The notes: generated by a model from the sequence alone, not told the origin. Shown: positions 9,811 through 23,375, numbered from the stretch's first letter. The stretch: DNA of 64,000 bases from Allobaculum stercoricanis DSM 13633 (GCF_000384195.1 NZ_KB913034.1:272745-336744); one strand, 5' to 3'. Numbers and translations: made by a program.

Positions 9811-11385
9811 ATGTGTTCTATTATGGGTTATTGCGGTGGTAGTGCCAATTTGCAGAAAGGTTTTGCCCGAACTGAATCACGAGGACCAGATGACAGTCGA
9901 ATTATTGATACGGGCAATGGCCTTCTCGGGTTTCACCGTCTTGCTATTATGGGAATGACCCCTTCGGGGATGCAGCCATTTGAACTGGATGGCAGTTATG
10001 TTGTTTGTAATGGTGAGCTATATGGTTTTGAAAAACAGAAGGAAATACTGAAACAGAAAGGTTATACATTTAAAAGTGATTCGGATTGTGAAATCCTGCT
10101 CCCGATGTACTTTGAATATGGCACAGATATTTTCGCTATGCTCGATGCAGAGTTTGTTTGCATTATTTATGACGGAAAAACAGGAGAGTATATTGCTGCT
10201 CGCGATCCAATCGGAATTCGTCCGTTATATTATGGTTATGACGATCAGTCAGTGATTTTGTTTGCTAGTGAGGCCAAAAACCTTATTGGACTTACTGATC
10301 AGATTCTGCCTTTTCCTCCTGGTCATTACTACAAAGATGGAAAGTTTATCTGCTATTGCGATATAGCCAAGGTAGATGCAGTTTGCCATGATGATCTTGA
10401 AACTGCATGTACATTGATTCGTAAAAAATTGGTGGCTGGCGTAGAAAAACGCCTTGTTGCTGATGCTAAAGTAGGTTTTTTACTTTCAGGGGGCTTAGAT
10501 TCTTCTTTGGTTTGCGCGATTGCTGCTTTAAAAAGTCAAACACCGATAAAAACCTTTGCGATTGGAATGAGCGAAGATGCTATCGATTTGAAATATGCCA
10601 AACAAGTTGCTGACTATATCGGTAGCGATCATACGGAAATCTATATGACCCCTGATGAAGTTATCAATACATTGGATGAATTGATTTATATATTAGGTAC
10701 CTTTGATATTACGACGATCCGCGCCAGTATGGGGATGTATCTCATCTGCAAAGCAATTCATGAGCAGAGTGACATCCGTGTGCTTTTGACTGGGGAAATT
10801 TCAGATGAATTGTTTGGGTATAAATATACTGACTTTGCTCCATCGGCCAAAGCATTTCAAGAAGAAGCCCAAAAGCGTGTCCGTGAGCTTCATATGTATG
10901 ATGTACTTCGCGCAGATCGTTGTATTTCTGCAAACTCACTTGAAGCTAGAGTACCTTTCGGTGATCTTGATTTTGTAAAATACGTCATGGCGCTTGATCC
11001 CAAAATGAAGATGAATCAATATGGCAAGGGTAAATATTTGCTTCGCAAAGCATTTGAAGAAAGCGGCTATCTTCCCGATGAAATTTTATGGCGAGAAAAA
11101 GCTGCTTTTTCTGACGCAGTGGGACATTCTATGGTGGACTATCTCAAAGAATATGCCAATCAAAAATTTTCAGATCGAGAATTTGAAATTGCGTGTAAAA
11201 AATATACGCATGCCACACCATTCACGAAAGAATCACTGCTCTATCGCGAAATTTTTGAAAAATACTATCCAGGTCAAGCGGAAATGATTGTTGACTTTTG
11301 GATGCCAAACAAGTCCTGGAAAGGTTGCAACGTCAATGATCCTTCTGCTCGTGCGCTTTCAAATTATGGGGATAGTGGGAAATAA
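9811..11385 (+). CDS. asnB: Asparagine synthetase (glutamine-hydrolysing)
   Basis: Converts aspartate, glutamine and ATP to asparagine. The protein begins MCSIMGYCGG, so the second residue is the Cys nucleophile of the class II amidotransferase domain. That fixes the start at the ATG at 9811, with GGAGG at 9798-9802, rather than the ATG at 9796. Residues 1-190 are the amidotransferase (SRGPDDSR, GFHRLAIMG, NGELYGF, AARDPIGIRPLYYG). Residues 205-524 are the synthetase, with the PP-loop LLSGGLDSSL and the LTGEISDELFGY and SLEARVPFGD motifs. The 524 residues are slightly under the E. coli length. Expression is probably controlled by the T-box in front. Confidence 0.96.
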   Translation: MCSIMGYCGGSANLQKGFARTESRGPDDSRIIDTGNGLLGFHRLAIMGMTPSGMQPFELDGSYVVCNGELYGFEKQKEILKQKGYTFKSDSDCEILLPMYFEYGTDIFAMLDAEFVCIIYDGKTGEYIAARDPIGIRPLYYGYDDQSVILFASEAKNLIGLTDQILPFPPGHYYKDGKFICYCDIAKVDAVCHDDLETACTLIRKKLVAGVEKRLVADAKVGFLLSGGLDSSLVCAIAALKSQTPIKTFAIGMSEDAIDLKYAKQVADYIGSDHTEIYMTPDEVINTLDELIYILGTFDITTIRASMGMYLICKAIHEQSDIRVLLTGEISDELFGYKYTDFAPSAKAFQEEAQKRVRELHMYDVLRADRCISANSLEARVPFGDLDFVKYVMALDPKMKMNQYGKGKYLLRKAFEESGYLPDEILWREKAAFSDAVGHSMVDYLKEYANQKFSDREFEIACKKYTHATPFTKESLLYREIFEKYYPGQAEMIVDFWMPNKSWKGCNVNDPSARALSNYGDSGK

Positions 11386-11426
11386 ATTCGAATCTTAAAC
11401 TTTTTTTAAAACGTTTTACCAAGTGG

Positions 11427-11455
11427 TTGACAAAGAGAGCAAAGTAGATTTTACT
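11427..11455 (+). promoter_or_regulatory. Probable promoter of purC
   Basis: TTGACA (11427-11432), 17 bases, TTTACT (11450-11455). Transcription would start near 11462, directly before two tandem terminator-like hairpins. Confidence 0.5.
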
Positions 11456-11467
11456 TTCTGAGTAAAA

Positions 11468-11518
11468 GGCAAAGGCGTCTTGGGTTCTATACTCGAAGTG
11501 TCTTTGTCTCTTTTTTTT
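11468..11518 (+). terminator. First terminator-like hairpin in purC leader
   Basis: GGCAAAGGCGTCTT pairs with AAGTGTCTTTGTC (G-U pairs and one bulge), followed by CTCTTTTTTTT. It can act as the asnB terminator, but its GGCAAAGGCGTCTT arm is nearly identical to that of the glnN leader, and a TTGACA promoter lies just upstream. Confidence 0.65.
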
Positions 11519-11539
11519 GTCAATCACTAAATTTCATAT

Positions 11540-11597
11540 AAGGGCAATGGTGTCTTTAATGTTGATGCATTAAAACATCAGGCCCTTTTTTGTTTTT
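11540..11597 (+). terminator. Second terminator-like hairpin in purC leader
   Basis: AAGGGC (11540-11545) pairs with GCCCTT (11582-11587), with inner TGGTGT/ACATCA and TTTAATG/CATTAAA pairing and a TTGATG hexaloop, then TTTTTTGTTTTTT. It lies 31 bases before the purC start, so it should attenuate purC. The GTGTCTTTAATG segment resembles the glnN leader hairpin. Confidence 0.65.
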
Positions 11598-11628
11598 TGA
11601 AGTGAAAAGAGTAATCGGAGGGACACAC

Positions 11629-12342
11629 ATGACTAAAAAAGAGCAACTTTATGAAGGAAAAGCAAAAAAAGTTTTTGCGACCGATGCACCAGAATTACTC
11701 ATCGTTTCCTACAAGGACGATGCGACGGCATTTAATGGCCTCAAGAAAGGAACGATTGTCGGCAAAGGGGTGATCAACAATCGGATGAGTAATCTGCTGA
11801 TGCAAAAACTTGAAAAGGCGGGAATTCCTACGCATTTTGTTGAGGAATTAAGTGAGCGCGAAACGCTAGTCAAGAAAGTTTCAATTATTCCCCTTGAAGT
11901 CATTATTCGAAACATCGCTGCGGGCTCTTTTTCCAAACGTTATGGGGTGGACGAAGGATTTGTATTTGAAACGCCAACGATCGAATTTTCATATAAAAAT
12001 GATGAACTCGGCGACCCATTGATGAATGAATATCACGCAATCGCAATGAAACTCGCAACTCAAGAAGAAATCGAAACAATCAAGAAATATGCCTTTGCCA
12101 TCAATGAACAATTAAAAGCATTTTGGGCAGAATGCGGGGTTATTTTAGTGGATTTCAAATTAGAGTTTGGAAAACTTTTAGATGGAACAATCGTGCTTGC
12201 TGATGAGATTAGCCCAGACACTTGCCGACTTTGGGATCGTAAAACGGGCGAAAAATTAGACAAAGACAGATTTCGTCGTGATCTAGGTGGTGTGGAAGAC
12301 GCGTATGCAGAAGTGATGAAGCGTTTGAACGAACATATTTAA
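11629..12342 (+). CDS. purC: SAICAR synthase
   Basis: Phosphoribosylaminoimidazole-succinocarboxamide synthase joins aspartate to CAIR in purine synthesis. The 237-residue length and the motifs [80 protein letters not shown] and [12 protein letters not shown] are those of PurC. The ATG at 11629 has GGAGGG six bases upstream. A longer in-frame reading from 11590 lacks a site and would lie in the terminator. It is the only gene between asnB and carB that is not a glutamine amidotransferase. It probably heads the transcript purC-(glmS fragment)-pyrG-purF-carA-carB. Confidence 0.95.
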   Translation: MTKKEQLYEGKAKKVFATDAPELLIVSYKDDATAFNGLKKGTIVGKGVINNRMSNLLMQKLEKAGIPTHFVEELSERETLVKKVSIIPLEVIIRNIAAGSFSKRYGVDEGFVFETPTIEFSYKNDELGDPLMNEYHAIAMKLATQEEIETIKKYAFAINEQLKAFWAECGVILVDFKLEFGKLLDGTIVLADEISPDTCRLWDRKTGEKLDKDRFRRDLGGVEDAYAEVMKRLNEHI

Positions 12343-12348
12343 CGAATG

Positions 12349-15744
<3,396 letters not shown>

Positions 15745-15764
<20 letters not shown>

Positions 15765-16827
15765 AAAAATAATTTTAGAGGATGGGCAAGAATATTATGG
15801 TTATGGCTTTGGGGCTAAACAGGAAAAAGTGTGTGAAATTGTCTTCAATACCTCTATGGTCGGTTATCAGGAAATTCTATCTGATCCCTCCTATACTGAC
15901 CAAGCAGTTGTAATGACCTATCCGTTGATTGGCAACTATGGGATGGCGGATGATGACTATGAGCGAGATACACCAACTCTAGGGGCACTGATCGTGCGCG
16001 AATATAATGATGAACCCTCCAACTTCAGAAGCACGGCAACACTGTCCAAGATCATGGAAAAATTTGGGATTCCGGGGATTTATGGAATTGATACGAGAAA
16101 ACTGACTCGTTCTATTCGCGACTTTGGTTCTCGCAAGATGCTGATCACCGATATTTCTACCCCTTTGGAAAAGGGACTCAGCATTCTGAAATCTATCGAC
16201 ATCCCCACTGATGCAGTATCCCGTGTGAGTTGTAAAAAAATCATGATTTCAAACATTGAAAATCCTCAATATCATGTTGTTGCGATTGATTGTGGCATGA
16301 AAATGAATATTGTACGTTCCCTGAATCAAAAAGGCTGCAAAGTGACGATTGTTCCGTGGAGTACGCCAGCCAAGGCGATTATGGCACTGGATCCTGATGG
16401 CGTGTTCATTTCCAATGGTCCGGGAGATCCAGTAGATGTTCCTGAGACGATTCAAACGATTAAAGATTTGATTGGCCAATGCCCAATTTTCGGGATTTGC
16501 CTAGGTCATCAAATCATTTCTCTAGCTTATGGGGCAAAAACATACAAGCTGAAATTTGGACACCGAGGGGGAAATCATCCAGTACGAAATTTAGAAAACA
16601 ATAAAATTGAAATCACCTCACAAAATCACTCCTATGCAGTAGATGTTAACAGTTTGAAGGATACGGATTTAACGATTACCCATATCAATCTGCTCGACCA
16701 CACGATTGAGGGTGTGAAATGCGCGAAAGATAAAGTATTCAGTGTGCAATATCACCCTGAAAGTGCGCCCGGTCCACAGGATAGTGCCTATCTCTTTGAC
16801 CGATTTATCGAAATGATGGGGGAATAA
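15745..16827 (+). CDS. carA: Carbamoyl phosphate synthase, small (glutaminase) subunit
   Basis: Hydrolyses glutamine and channels ammonia to CarB for carbamoyl phosphate, the precursor of arginine and pyrimidines. The N-terminal CPSase_sm domain ([45 protein letters not shown]) is followed by a class I glutaminase domain with GICLGHQI (Cys), the HRGGNHPV loop and [13 protein letters not shown] (His, Glu). The ATG at 15745 follows GGAAGAGGG and gives the usual 360 residues. A GTG one codon earlier is possible. A much longer reading from 15619 would lie entirely within purF. The carB start is four bases downstream. Confidence 0.96.
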
Positions 16828-16831
16828 AACA

Positions 16832-19800
16832 ATGCCGAAAAGAACAGATATTAAAAAAGTGCTTGTTATTGGTTCTGGTCCAATCGTAATCGGTCAGGCA
16901 GCCGAATTTGATTATGCAGGGACGCAGGCTTGTCTTGCCTTAAAAGAAGAAGGGTATGAAGTTGTTCTTTGTAACTCAAACCCGGCAACGATTATGACGG
17001 ATACCTCTATTGCCGATAAGGTATATATGGAGCCGTTGACATTGGAATACATTGCCAAGATCATTCGCTATGAGCGACCAGATGCCATATTACCCGGCAT
17101 TGGCGGTCAGACGGGTTTGAATCTTGCAATGCAGCTTGAAAAGAAAGGAATTCTTGCTGAATGTCGTGTGGAACTTCTCGGAACCAAAAGCGACTCCATC
17201 GAACGAGCTGAAGATCGAGAATTGTTCAAAGAACTTTGTGAAGAATTAGGCGAACCTGTACTTTCTTCCGATATTGCAAGTTCAGTAGAAGAGGGATTAG
17301 CTGTTGCGCAAAAGATAGGCTATCCGGTTGTGCTTCGTCCGGCATTTACACTTGGCGGTACAGGCGGTGGTTTTGCTGACAATGAGGCGGAATTTTTGCC
17401 GCTGATGAAAAATGCCCTTTCACTCTCTCCAGTCGATCAAGTTTTGATTGAAAAGAGTATTAAAGGTTATAAAGAAATTGAATATGAAGTGATGCGAGAT
17501 AGCAACGATACCGCAATTACTATTTGTAATATGGAAAATCTCGATCCTGTTGGTATCCATACTGGCGATTCAATTGTCGTTTGTCCATCACAGACACTAA
17601 CCAATAAAGAGTATCAGATGCTTCGTGACAGTGCGCTCAAAATCATTCGCGCCCTTCAAATCGAAGGTGGATGCAATGTGCAATTCGCCCTTGATCCGAA
17701 CTCTTTTCAGTATTATCTCATTGAGGTTAATCCGCGAGTTTCGCGATCCTCAGCACTAGCTTCTAAAGCAAGTGGTTATCCTATAGCTCGTGTATCTGCA
17801 AAGATTGGGGTGGGGATGACGCTTGATGAAATTCATATCGCCAATACACCAGCTTGTTTTGAGCCGACTCTTGACTATGTGGTGACCAAAATGCCACGCT
17901 TCCCATTTGATAAATTTGTAGAGGCGAGTAATGCTCTTTCGACACAGATGAAAGCTACCGGCGAAGTGATGAGCATTGGAAGAACAGTTGAGGAAAGTCT
18001 TTTAAAAGCAATACGGTCTTTGGAAATAGGACTTTGTCATTTGTATCATGCAAAATTTGACAATATGAGCAAGGATGAGCTGCTTGATTATATCCAGATC
18101 GGTACTGATGATCGTATCTATGCCATTGCCCAACTTTTGCGATTGAAAACTAGCGTGGATCGTATTGCTCAAGCCACTGCGATCGATCGCTTCTTCTTGC
18201 GTAAATTACGAAACATTATAGAGGAAGAAAAAGAGATCCAAGATCATCCGGGCAATCTTCAAGTACTTCGTCGAGCAAAGAAAATGGGTTTTTCCGATGA
18301 GATTATCGCTCAGTTTTGGAATATGTCGCAAAGCGATGTATTTGCATTAAGAAAAGATAATCATATTCTTCCGGTTTATAAGATGATTGATACGTGCGCT
18401 TCTGAATTTGAAAGCTATATTCCGTATTTCTATTCCACTTATGAGGATGAAAACGAGTCGATGATTTCCAATAAACAGAAAGTCATCGTTCTTGGCTCAG
18501 GACCAATTCGCATTGGCCAAGGTGTTGAGTTTGACTATTCCACTGTTCGCGCAGTACAGACCATTAAGGCATCAGGCTATGAAGCAATTATCATCAATAA
18601 CAACCCGGAAACTGTTTCTACTGATTATACATGTTCTGACAAGCTTTATTTTGAACCGCTATGCGTGGAAGATGTGATGAATATCGTCGAGATGGAACAA
18701 CCCATTGGGGTCATTGCAACGCTCGGTGGTCAAACTGCCATCAACTTGGCTGAACCTTTGAGTCAGCGAGGAGTTAAGATCATTGGCACCGGTTGCGATG
18801 CGATTGAGCGGGCGGAAAATCGTGATGCTTTTGAAAAGTTGCTCGCTGCCTTAAATATTCCGCAACCTAAAGGTCAAGCAGTCACGAGTATCGAAAAGGG
18901 AATCAAAGCTGCCCAAAAAATCGGTTACCCCGTGCTAGTTCGTCCAAGCTTTGTCCTTGGAGGCAGAGCAATGCAGATCGTTGCCAAAGAAGAAGCATTG
19001 CGCAACTATCTTAAAACTGCTGAGGAAATTAATGAAGACAAGCCGGTATTAGTGGATAAATACATCCGTGGTAAAGAAGTTGAGGTCGATGCCATCTGTG
19101 ATGGCAAACGTGTGTTTGTCCCGGGCATTATGGAACTTGTGGAAAGAACAGGGGTACATTCTGGGGACTCCATCAGCGTGTATCCGCCCTATAGCCTTTC
19201 AAATAAGGTGAAAAATACCATTCTTGACTATACAGAAAAGCTCGGACTCGGCATTGGAATTATTGGTTTGTTCAATATTCAGTTTATTGTCGATGAACAT
19301 GATGATGTGTTTATTATCGAGGTGAACCCACGCTCTTCGAGAACTGTTCCGTTTTTGTCGAAGGCTACAGGGTATAGACTTGCGGACATTGCGACACGAT
19401 GTAACTTGGGGATGTCCTTGCCGGAACAAGGAATCGATGAGGTTTATCCAAAAGAAAAGGAACGCTTCTATGTAAAAGCTCCAGTATTCTCTTTTTCAAA
19501 ACTTCACGGAATGGATGCCTATTTGTCCCCTGAAATGAAGTCTACCGGTGAAGCGATCGGATATGACAAAAAACTGCATCGTGCGGTTTATAAGGCGATG
19601 ACAGCATCGGGTCTTACCCTTCGCAATTATGGGACGGTTGTTGTTAGCGTTGCGGATGAAGATAAAGAAGAAACTTTGCCTTTGATTCGTCGATTCTACA
19701 ATATGGGCTTTAATATCGAAGCAACTACGTTGACTGGTGAATTTTTGAAGGCTAACGGAATTCGAACACGCATTCGCCATAAACCTAGCGAAGGAAGCGA

Positions 19801-20014
19801 AGAAGTTTTGGATTCGATTCGTGCCGGTTATGTAAGTTATGTAATTAATACCCGTGCCATTCTTTCAGGTAAGCATTTTGGCGATGGCATCGCTATTCGT
19901 CAATGTGCAGCACAAAACAACATCACCATGCTAACTTCTCTAGATACGGTAAGAATGCTTCTAGACGTATTAGAGGAGGTCACACTTGGGATCTCCACTA
20001 TAGATGCAAAATAA
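16832..20014 (+). CDS. carB: Carbamoyl phosphate synthase, large subunit
   Basis: Synthesises carbamoyl phosphate from bicarbonate, ammonia and two ATP. The 1060 residues hold the two homologous ATP-grasp halves: the first begins [26 protein letters not shown], the second [23 protein letters not shown]. Each has the [12 protein letters not shown] / [12 protein letters not shown] loop and [16 protein letters not shown] / [16 protein letters not shown] metal site. The C-terminal MGS-like allosteric domain (about 930-1060) is present. It is the last gene of the operon. Confidence 0.97.
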   Translation: MPKRTDIKKVLVIGSGPIVIGQAAEFDYAGTQACLALKEEGYEVVLCNSNPATIMTDTSIADKVYMEPLTLEYIAKIIRYERPDAILPGIGGQTGLNLAMQLEKKGILAECRVELLGTKSDSIERAEDRELFKELCEELGEPVLSSDIASSVEEGLAVAQKIGYPVVLRPAFTLGGTGGGFADNEAEFLPLMKNALSLSPVDQVLIEKSIKGYKEIEYEVMRDSNDTAITICNMENLDPVGIHTGDSIVVCPSQTLTNKEYQMLRDSALKIIRALQIEGGCNVQFALDPNSFQYYLIEVNPRVSRSSALASKASGYPIARVSAKIGVGMTLDEIHIANTPACFEPTLDYVVTKMPRFPFDKFVEASNALSTQMKATGEVMSIGRTVEESLLKAIRSLEIGLCHLYHAKFDNMSKDELLDYIQIGTDDRIYAIAQLLRLKTSVDRIAQATAIDRFFLRKLRNIIEEEKEIQDHPGNLQVLRRAKKMGFSDEIIAQFWNMSQSDVFALRKDNHILPVYKMIDTCASEFESYIPYFYSTYEDENESMISNKQKVIVLGSGPIRIGQGVEFDYSTVRAVQTIKASGYEAIIINNNPETVSTDYTCSDKLYFEPLCVEDVMNIVEMEQPIGVIATLGGQTAINLAEPLSQRGVKIIGTGCDAIERAENRDAFEKLLAALNIPQPKGQAVTSIEKGIKAAQKIGYPVLVRPSFVLGGRAMQIVAKEEALRNYLKTAEEINEDKPVLVDKYIRGKEVEVDAICDGKRVFVPGIMELVERTGVHSGDSISVYPPYSLSNKVKNTILDYTEKLGLGIGIIGLFNIQFIVDEHDDVFIIEVNPRSSRTVPFLSKATGYRLADIATRCNLGMSLPEQGIDEVYPKEKERFYVKAPVFSFSKLHGMDAYLSPEMKSTGEAIGYDKKLHRAVYKAMTASGLTLRNYGTVVVSVADEDKEETLPLIRRFYNMGFNIEATTLTGEFLKANGIRTRIRHKPSEGSEEVLDSIRAGYVSYVINTRAILSGKHFGDGIAIRQCAAQNNITMLTSLDTVRMLLDVLEEVTLGISTIDAK

Positions 20015-20390
20015 GTTGAATCCGATGAAATTTATAAAAACGCAGAAGCTAAAAAACAACTGATCGGTTTCTGGAAAGCATGTGATTAAAATGTTTTCTG
20101 GATCGTTCTATTTCAAAATCAAAAGGTTGAGTTTAAAGAGAAGAACTTTGAATTAGATTTAGAGTGCTTCTCTTTTTTATGTTTGCCAAACTTTGAGTTC
20201 ATAGAGATTCGATTCGTTTTAGAGCGTGTTGTAACTGATCGCAAGATCAATGCGCGCTCAATAATGGAGTTTCCTCTTTCAAGGTTAAAGCTGATTGTTT
20301 TGATCTTTGCCAAAAAATTTGTGATGATATACACGATAAGCAAATGAACAGTACGGTAACAGATCGTTAAATAAAGGAAGAAGTTGAACT
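20015..20390 (+). other. carB-murB intergenic region with possible gene remnant
   Basis: No complete gene is recognised in these 376 bases. A terminator-like hairpin lies at 20135-20178. The first 75 bases can be read as a short peptide ending AKKQLIGFWKACD, and a stop-free but start-less stretch follows to about 20346, which may be a remnant of a lost gene. Neither was matched to a family. Confidence 0.3.
20135..20178 (+). terminator. Terminator downstream of carB
   Basis: AAAGAGAAG (20135-20143) pairs with CTTCTCTTT (20167-20175), with partial AACTTT/AGAGT inner pairing, followed by T residues. It is about 120 bases after the carB stop. Confidence 0.7.
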
Positions 20391-21275
20391 ATGAATTATT
20401 ACGAGAATGTATTATTGAAGGAATATACAACATTAAAAATTGGTGGGCCTGCTAAACGTTTTTATGAACCTGAAACAGTTTTAGAAATTTCGCAAATTGT
20501 GAAAGAACATAAAGAAAACAATTGGCCACTTGTCGTTTTGGGCAATGGCTCCAATATGTTATTCGAAGATGAAGGATATGATGGATCAGTGTTGCACGTT
20601 TCAAAAGCATTGAACCAAATTGAATTTATCGATGACACAACAATTCGAGCTTTTGCAGGTGTAGAAAACGGGGAACTCGCTTTATGGCTTGCAGGACACG
20701 AACTTGGCGGATTTGAATTTGCGAGTGGAATTCCAGGGACGATTGGCGGAGCGGTGATTATGAACGCTGGTGCCTACAATGGAGAAATGGTCGATGTTTT
20801 ATCAGGAGTAGGTTACATCGATGAAGATGGATTGCTTCAATATGCGACAGCTGATCAATTAGAGTTAGGATATCGCCATTCTTGGTTTACAGATCACTTT
20901 GGAGTTGTCGTGTATGCGGATTTAAAATTACACAAAACAACACTCAAAGAAGCAGGCGAAAAGCTCTTGGATCTTTATTTGAAACGCCACGCCAAACAAC
21001 CAATGGAAAAAGCATCAGCGGGATCAACATTCAAACGTCCAGTAAATGGTTATGCCTCAGCGATGATTCAAGAATGTGGCTTACAAGGTTTTGCGGTTGG
21101 CGATGCAATGGTGTCGACAAAACATGCTGGCTTTTTGATTAATGATGGCAATGCGACTTGTAAAGACTTTTTAGAACTTGTATCGCATGTGCAAAAAGTA
21201 GTCAAAGAGAAATGTGATGCAGACTTGGAATTAGAAGTACGCTATATCCACAAAAATCCAAACGACAATCAATAA
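20391..21275 (+). CDS. murB: UDP-N-acetylenolpyruvoylglucosamine reductase
   Basis: Reduces UDP-GlcNAc-enolpyruvate to UDP-MurNAc with NADPH and FAD, the second step of peptidoglycan precursor synthesis. The 294 residues show the FAD-binding TTLKIGGPAKRF and VLGNGSNMLFED, the GFEFASGIPGTIGGAVIMNAGAY block, the YRHS arginine region, and the catalytic Ser of SAGSTFKRP. AGFLIN and the final LELEVRYI (catalytic Glu) close the protein. It has no tightly linked partner, while murA lies 23 kb away. A GGAAGAAG site precedes the ATG, and a strong terminator follows. Confidence 0.95.
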   Translation: MNYYENVLLKEYTTLKIGGPAKRFYEPETVLEISQIVKEHKENNWPLVVLGNGSNMLFEDEGYDGSVLHVSKALNQIEFIDDTTIRAFAGVENGELALWLAGHELGGFEFASGIPGTIGGAVIMNAGAYNGEMVDVLSGVGYIDEDGLLQYATADQLELGYRHSWFTDHFGVVVYADLKLHKTTLKEAGEKLLDLYLKRHAKQPMEKASAGSTFKRPVNGYASAMIQECGLQGFAVGDAMVSTKHAGFLINDGNATCKDFLELVSHVQKVVKEKCDADLELEVRYIHKNPNDNQ

Positions 21276-21280
21276 TACAA

Positions 21281-21326
21281 AACCACCTGAAGAAGATCGA
21301 CCATCGATAGCTCAGGTGGTTTTTGT
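21281..21326 (+). terminator. Terminator of murB
   Basis: AACCACCTGA (21281-21290) pairs with TCAGGTGGTT (21312-21321), followed by TTTTG. Confidence 0.88.
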
Positions 21327-21480
21327 TTGGATCAGAGCAATTGTAAAAAAGAATTTACGATTTGGTTTTGACAAGAAAACAGAAGTTCGTTCATTTCATG
21401 CCTAAAGACGTTTAAAAAGTGGCAAAATAAAGGAATATAATCGAACAGATCATCAAGAAAAAAACACGAGGAGGGAAAGC

Positions 21481-22350
21481 ATGACAAGCGGTTTATTGCT
21501 AGAAGGTGGCGCAATGCGCGGCTTATATACTGCCGGCGTGATGGATGTGCTTTTAAAACATCATATTGAATTTGATGAGATTATGGGTGTTTCGGCAGGA
21601 GCACTTTTTGGGATGAATTATAAATCCAAACAAATTGGACGAGTGCTACGCTACAACAAAAAATATATTACGAATAAAGAATATATGGGTTTTTATTCAT
21701 TGCTTACAACCGGCAATATCATGAATAAAGATTTTTGTTTCAATAAATTGGTGAATGAACTCGATCCCGTTGATTTTGAAACGTATAGCAAAAGTAAAGA
21801 AAACTTTTATGCCGTTGTCACCAATATGGAATCTGGCCAAGCAGAATATATTTTGATGGATGATTTAAAAAATCCGGATCAATTAGAGTATTTACGGGCT
21901 TCTGGTTCGATGCCATTTGTCTCAAAGCCTATTTGTGTTCAAGGAAATCAATATCTTGATGGCGGTATTGCCGATAGCATTCCGATTGAAAAAATGATGA
22001 GTATGGGGTGTGACAAAATCGTTTTGGTTTTAACTCGACCGGAAAATTATCGCAAAACGAAAACGAATACGCTTGTTCCTCGACTTTTTTATCATCAATA
22101 TCCTAATTTAGTGGACACGATCAACAATCGGTATATAGCTTACAATAAGCAACTCGATCTCATAGAACAATTAGAACAAGAAGGAAAGATTTTTGTGATT
22201 CGTCCTTCACGATTGGTCAAAATGAAAAGAGTGGAAAAGGATCCCGATAAATTACAAGAAATGTATGATTTGGGCGTAAGTGATATGAATCGAGTACTCG
22301 CACAATTATTTGATTATTTAAATATTCAGAAAAGCGATTCAGTTAGATGA
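21481..22350 (+). CDS. Patatin-like phospholipase
   Basis: A 289-residue protein of the bacterial patatin (RssA/YjjU-like) family, serine hydrolases acting on acyl esters. The oxyanion-hole loop LEGGAMRG (8-15), the nucleophile elbow GVSAG (about 38-42) and the catalytic Asp motif LDGGIADSIP (about 160-169) form the Ser-Asp dyad. There is no signal peptide or membrane segment, so it is cytosolic. The C-terminal 90 residues are charged helices. The start is supported by GAGGAGGGAAAGC immediately upstream. The substrate is unknown, and the neighbours give no clue. Confidence 0.88.
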   Translation: MTSGLLLEGGAMRGLYTAGVMDVLLKHHIEFDEIMGVSAGALFGMNYKSKQIGRVLRYNKKYITNKEYMGFYSLLTTGNIMNKDFCFNKLVNELDPVDFETYSKSKENFYAVVTNMESGQAEYILMDDLKNPDQLEYLRASGSMPFVSKPICVQGNQYLDGGIADSIPIEKMMSMGCDKIVLVLTRPENYRKTKTNTLVPRLFYHQYPNLVDTINNRYIAYNKQLDLIEQLEQEGKIFVIRPSRLVKMKRVEKDPDKLQEMYDLGVSDMNRVLAQLFDYLNIQKSDSVR

Positions 22351-22458
22351 GAAATAAAAAAATCGAATTGAATCGTGAATATTTGTAAATAAATGAATTC
22401 ATAATTCAAAATTTTAGGAAGAACGTGAGAATTGCGTTATAATAGTTTAGCAATTAAA

Positions 22459-22564
22459 CCTCTTCAGGGCAGGGTGAAATTCCCTACTGGCGGTATACTC
22501 CGCGAACCTTCGGGCCGAACCGGTGCAACTCCGGTAGCAACAGTTAAAGTCTGGATGAAAGAAG
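22459..22564 (+). promoter_or_regulatory. FMN riboswitch (RFN element)
   Basis: The conserved RFN core is present: TCAGGGCAGGGTGAAATTCCC, TACTGGCGGT, ACTCCGCGA, the variable TTCGGGCC arm, CGAACCGGTG, AACTCCGG and AACAGTTAAAGTCTGGATG, with the P1 stem closing as CTTC/GAAAG. FMN binding should repress the downstream riboflavin transporter. Confidence 0.95.
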
Positions 22565-22574
22565 AACTTTTTTT

Positions 22575-22648
22575 GTGCACTTTTTTCACCATGGAAAAAT
22601 TCCAAGAAGTAGGCTTAAAAGCAACTTTCTTTGTGATTGGAGGTGCAC
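22575..22648 (+). promoter_or_regulatory. Shine-Dalgarno sequestering arm of the FMN riboswitch
   Basis: GTGCACTTTT at 22575-22584 can pair over ten bases (G-U pairs included) with GGAGGTGCAC at 22639-22648, which contains the whole ribosome binding site of ribU. No strong T-run terminator lies between aptamer and gene, so control is probably at translation initiation. Confidence 0.6.
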
Positions 22649-22650
22649 TT

Positions 22651-23298
22651 ATGAAAAAATTATCCACAAAGAAAATGGCAATCCTTGCGCTGTTCAGTGC
22701 TTTAGCAGTTGTACTGACATTATTGATGAGGATTCCTCTGATTCCCTCGATTCCTTTTTTTACTTATGATCCTAAAGATATTGTGATCGGAATTGCGGGC
22801 TTTTTATTTGGTCCAGCGAGTGCGTTTGTTGTTTCCGCAATCTCTAGTGGAATTGAACTTGCTTTTCGCGGCGGAAACATCATTGACTGGGCAATGAACG
22901 TTCTTTCGAGTTGTGCTTTTATTTGTACAGCAGCTTTTGTTTATAAAAAGATGCACTCGAAAAACGGAGCGTTCTATGGCTTGTTAACGGGGATCGTCGT
23001 TCAAAACATCGTAATGTTGGCTTGGAACTATGTAATGGATCCAATTTATTTTGGAATGGATCAACAGGCGGTTATCGCAATGTTACCAATGCTTGCATTA
23101 TTTAACTTCTTGAAATGTTCGATCAATACAATTTTGTTATTACTTGTCTATAAACCAATTGCTAATGCATTGCGTTTATCAGGACTTGTTGCACCAAGCG
23201 AACAGACAGTTCCTTCTAATTCGAAAGTCATTGCGATTGTTGGTTGTGGAATTCTTTTAACGATTGTTGTTGTTACGTTGACCATGTTAAAAGGTTAA
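22651..23298 (+). CDS. ribU: Riboflavin transporter, ECF-type S component
   Basis: A 215-residue membrane protein of the ECF S-component family, which binds riboflavin and works with a shared EcfA-EcfA'-T module (not in this window). The N-terminal positively charged KKLSTKKMAILALFSALAVVL, the LMRIPLIP and TYDPKD segments typical of RibU, and about six hydrophobic helices are seen. The ATG at 22651 has GGAGGTG six bases upstream. A longer frame from 22432 would translate the riboswitch and was rejected. Gene identity is strengthened by the FMN riboswitch. The protein is slightly longer than usual at the C-terminus. Confidence 0.92.
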   Translation: MKKLSTKKMAILALFSALAVVLTLLMRIPLIPSIPFFTYDPKDIVIGIAGFLFGPASAFVVSAISSGIELAFRGGNIIDWAMNVLSSCAFICTAAFVYKKMHSKNGAFYGLLTGIVVQNIVMLAWNYVMDPIYFGMDQQAVIAMLPMLALFNFLKCSINTILLLLVYKPIANALRLSGLVAPSEQTVPSNSKVIAIVGCGILLTIVVVTLTMLKG

Positions 23299-23330
23299 TT
23301 CTTTCGATTTTATTCAATGAATCTAAAAAT

Positions 23331-23375
23331 AAGCTTTAGTGAAATGCGAAAATGCATAACGCTAGAGCTTTTTAT
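23331..23375 (+). terminator. Terminator of ribU
   Basis: AAGCTTTAG (23331-23339) pairs with CTAGAGCTT (23362-23370), with an inner ATGC/GCAT pairing, followed by TTTATTTG. Confidence 0.75.

Noticed and set aside
20119..20343. Minus-strand frame of 74 codons between carB and murB
   Set aside because: Composition is low-complexity, no ribosome site is seen, and it spans the carB terminator.
22432..22650. Longer N-terminus for RibU
   Set aside because: It would be encoded by the FMN riboswitch itself. The internal ATG at 22651 has a proper ribosome site and a family-like N-terminus.
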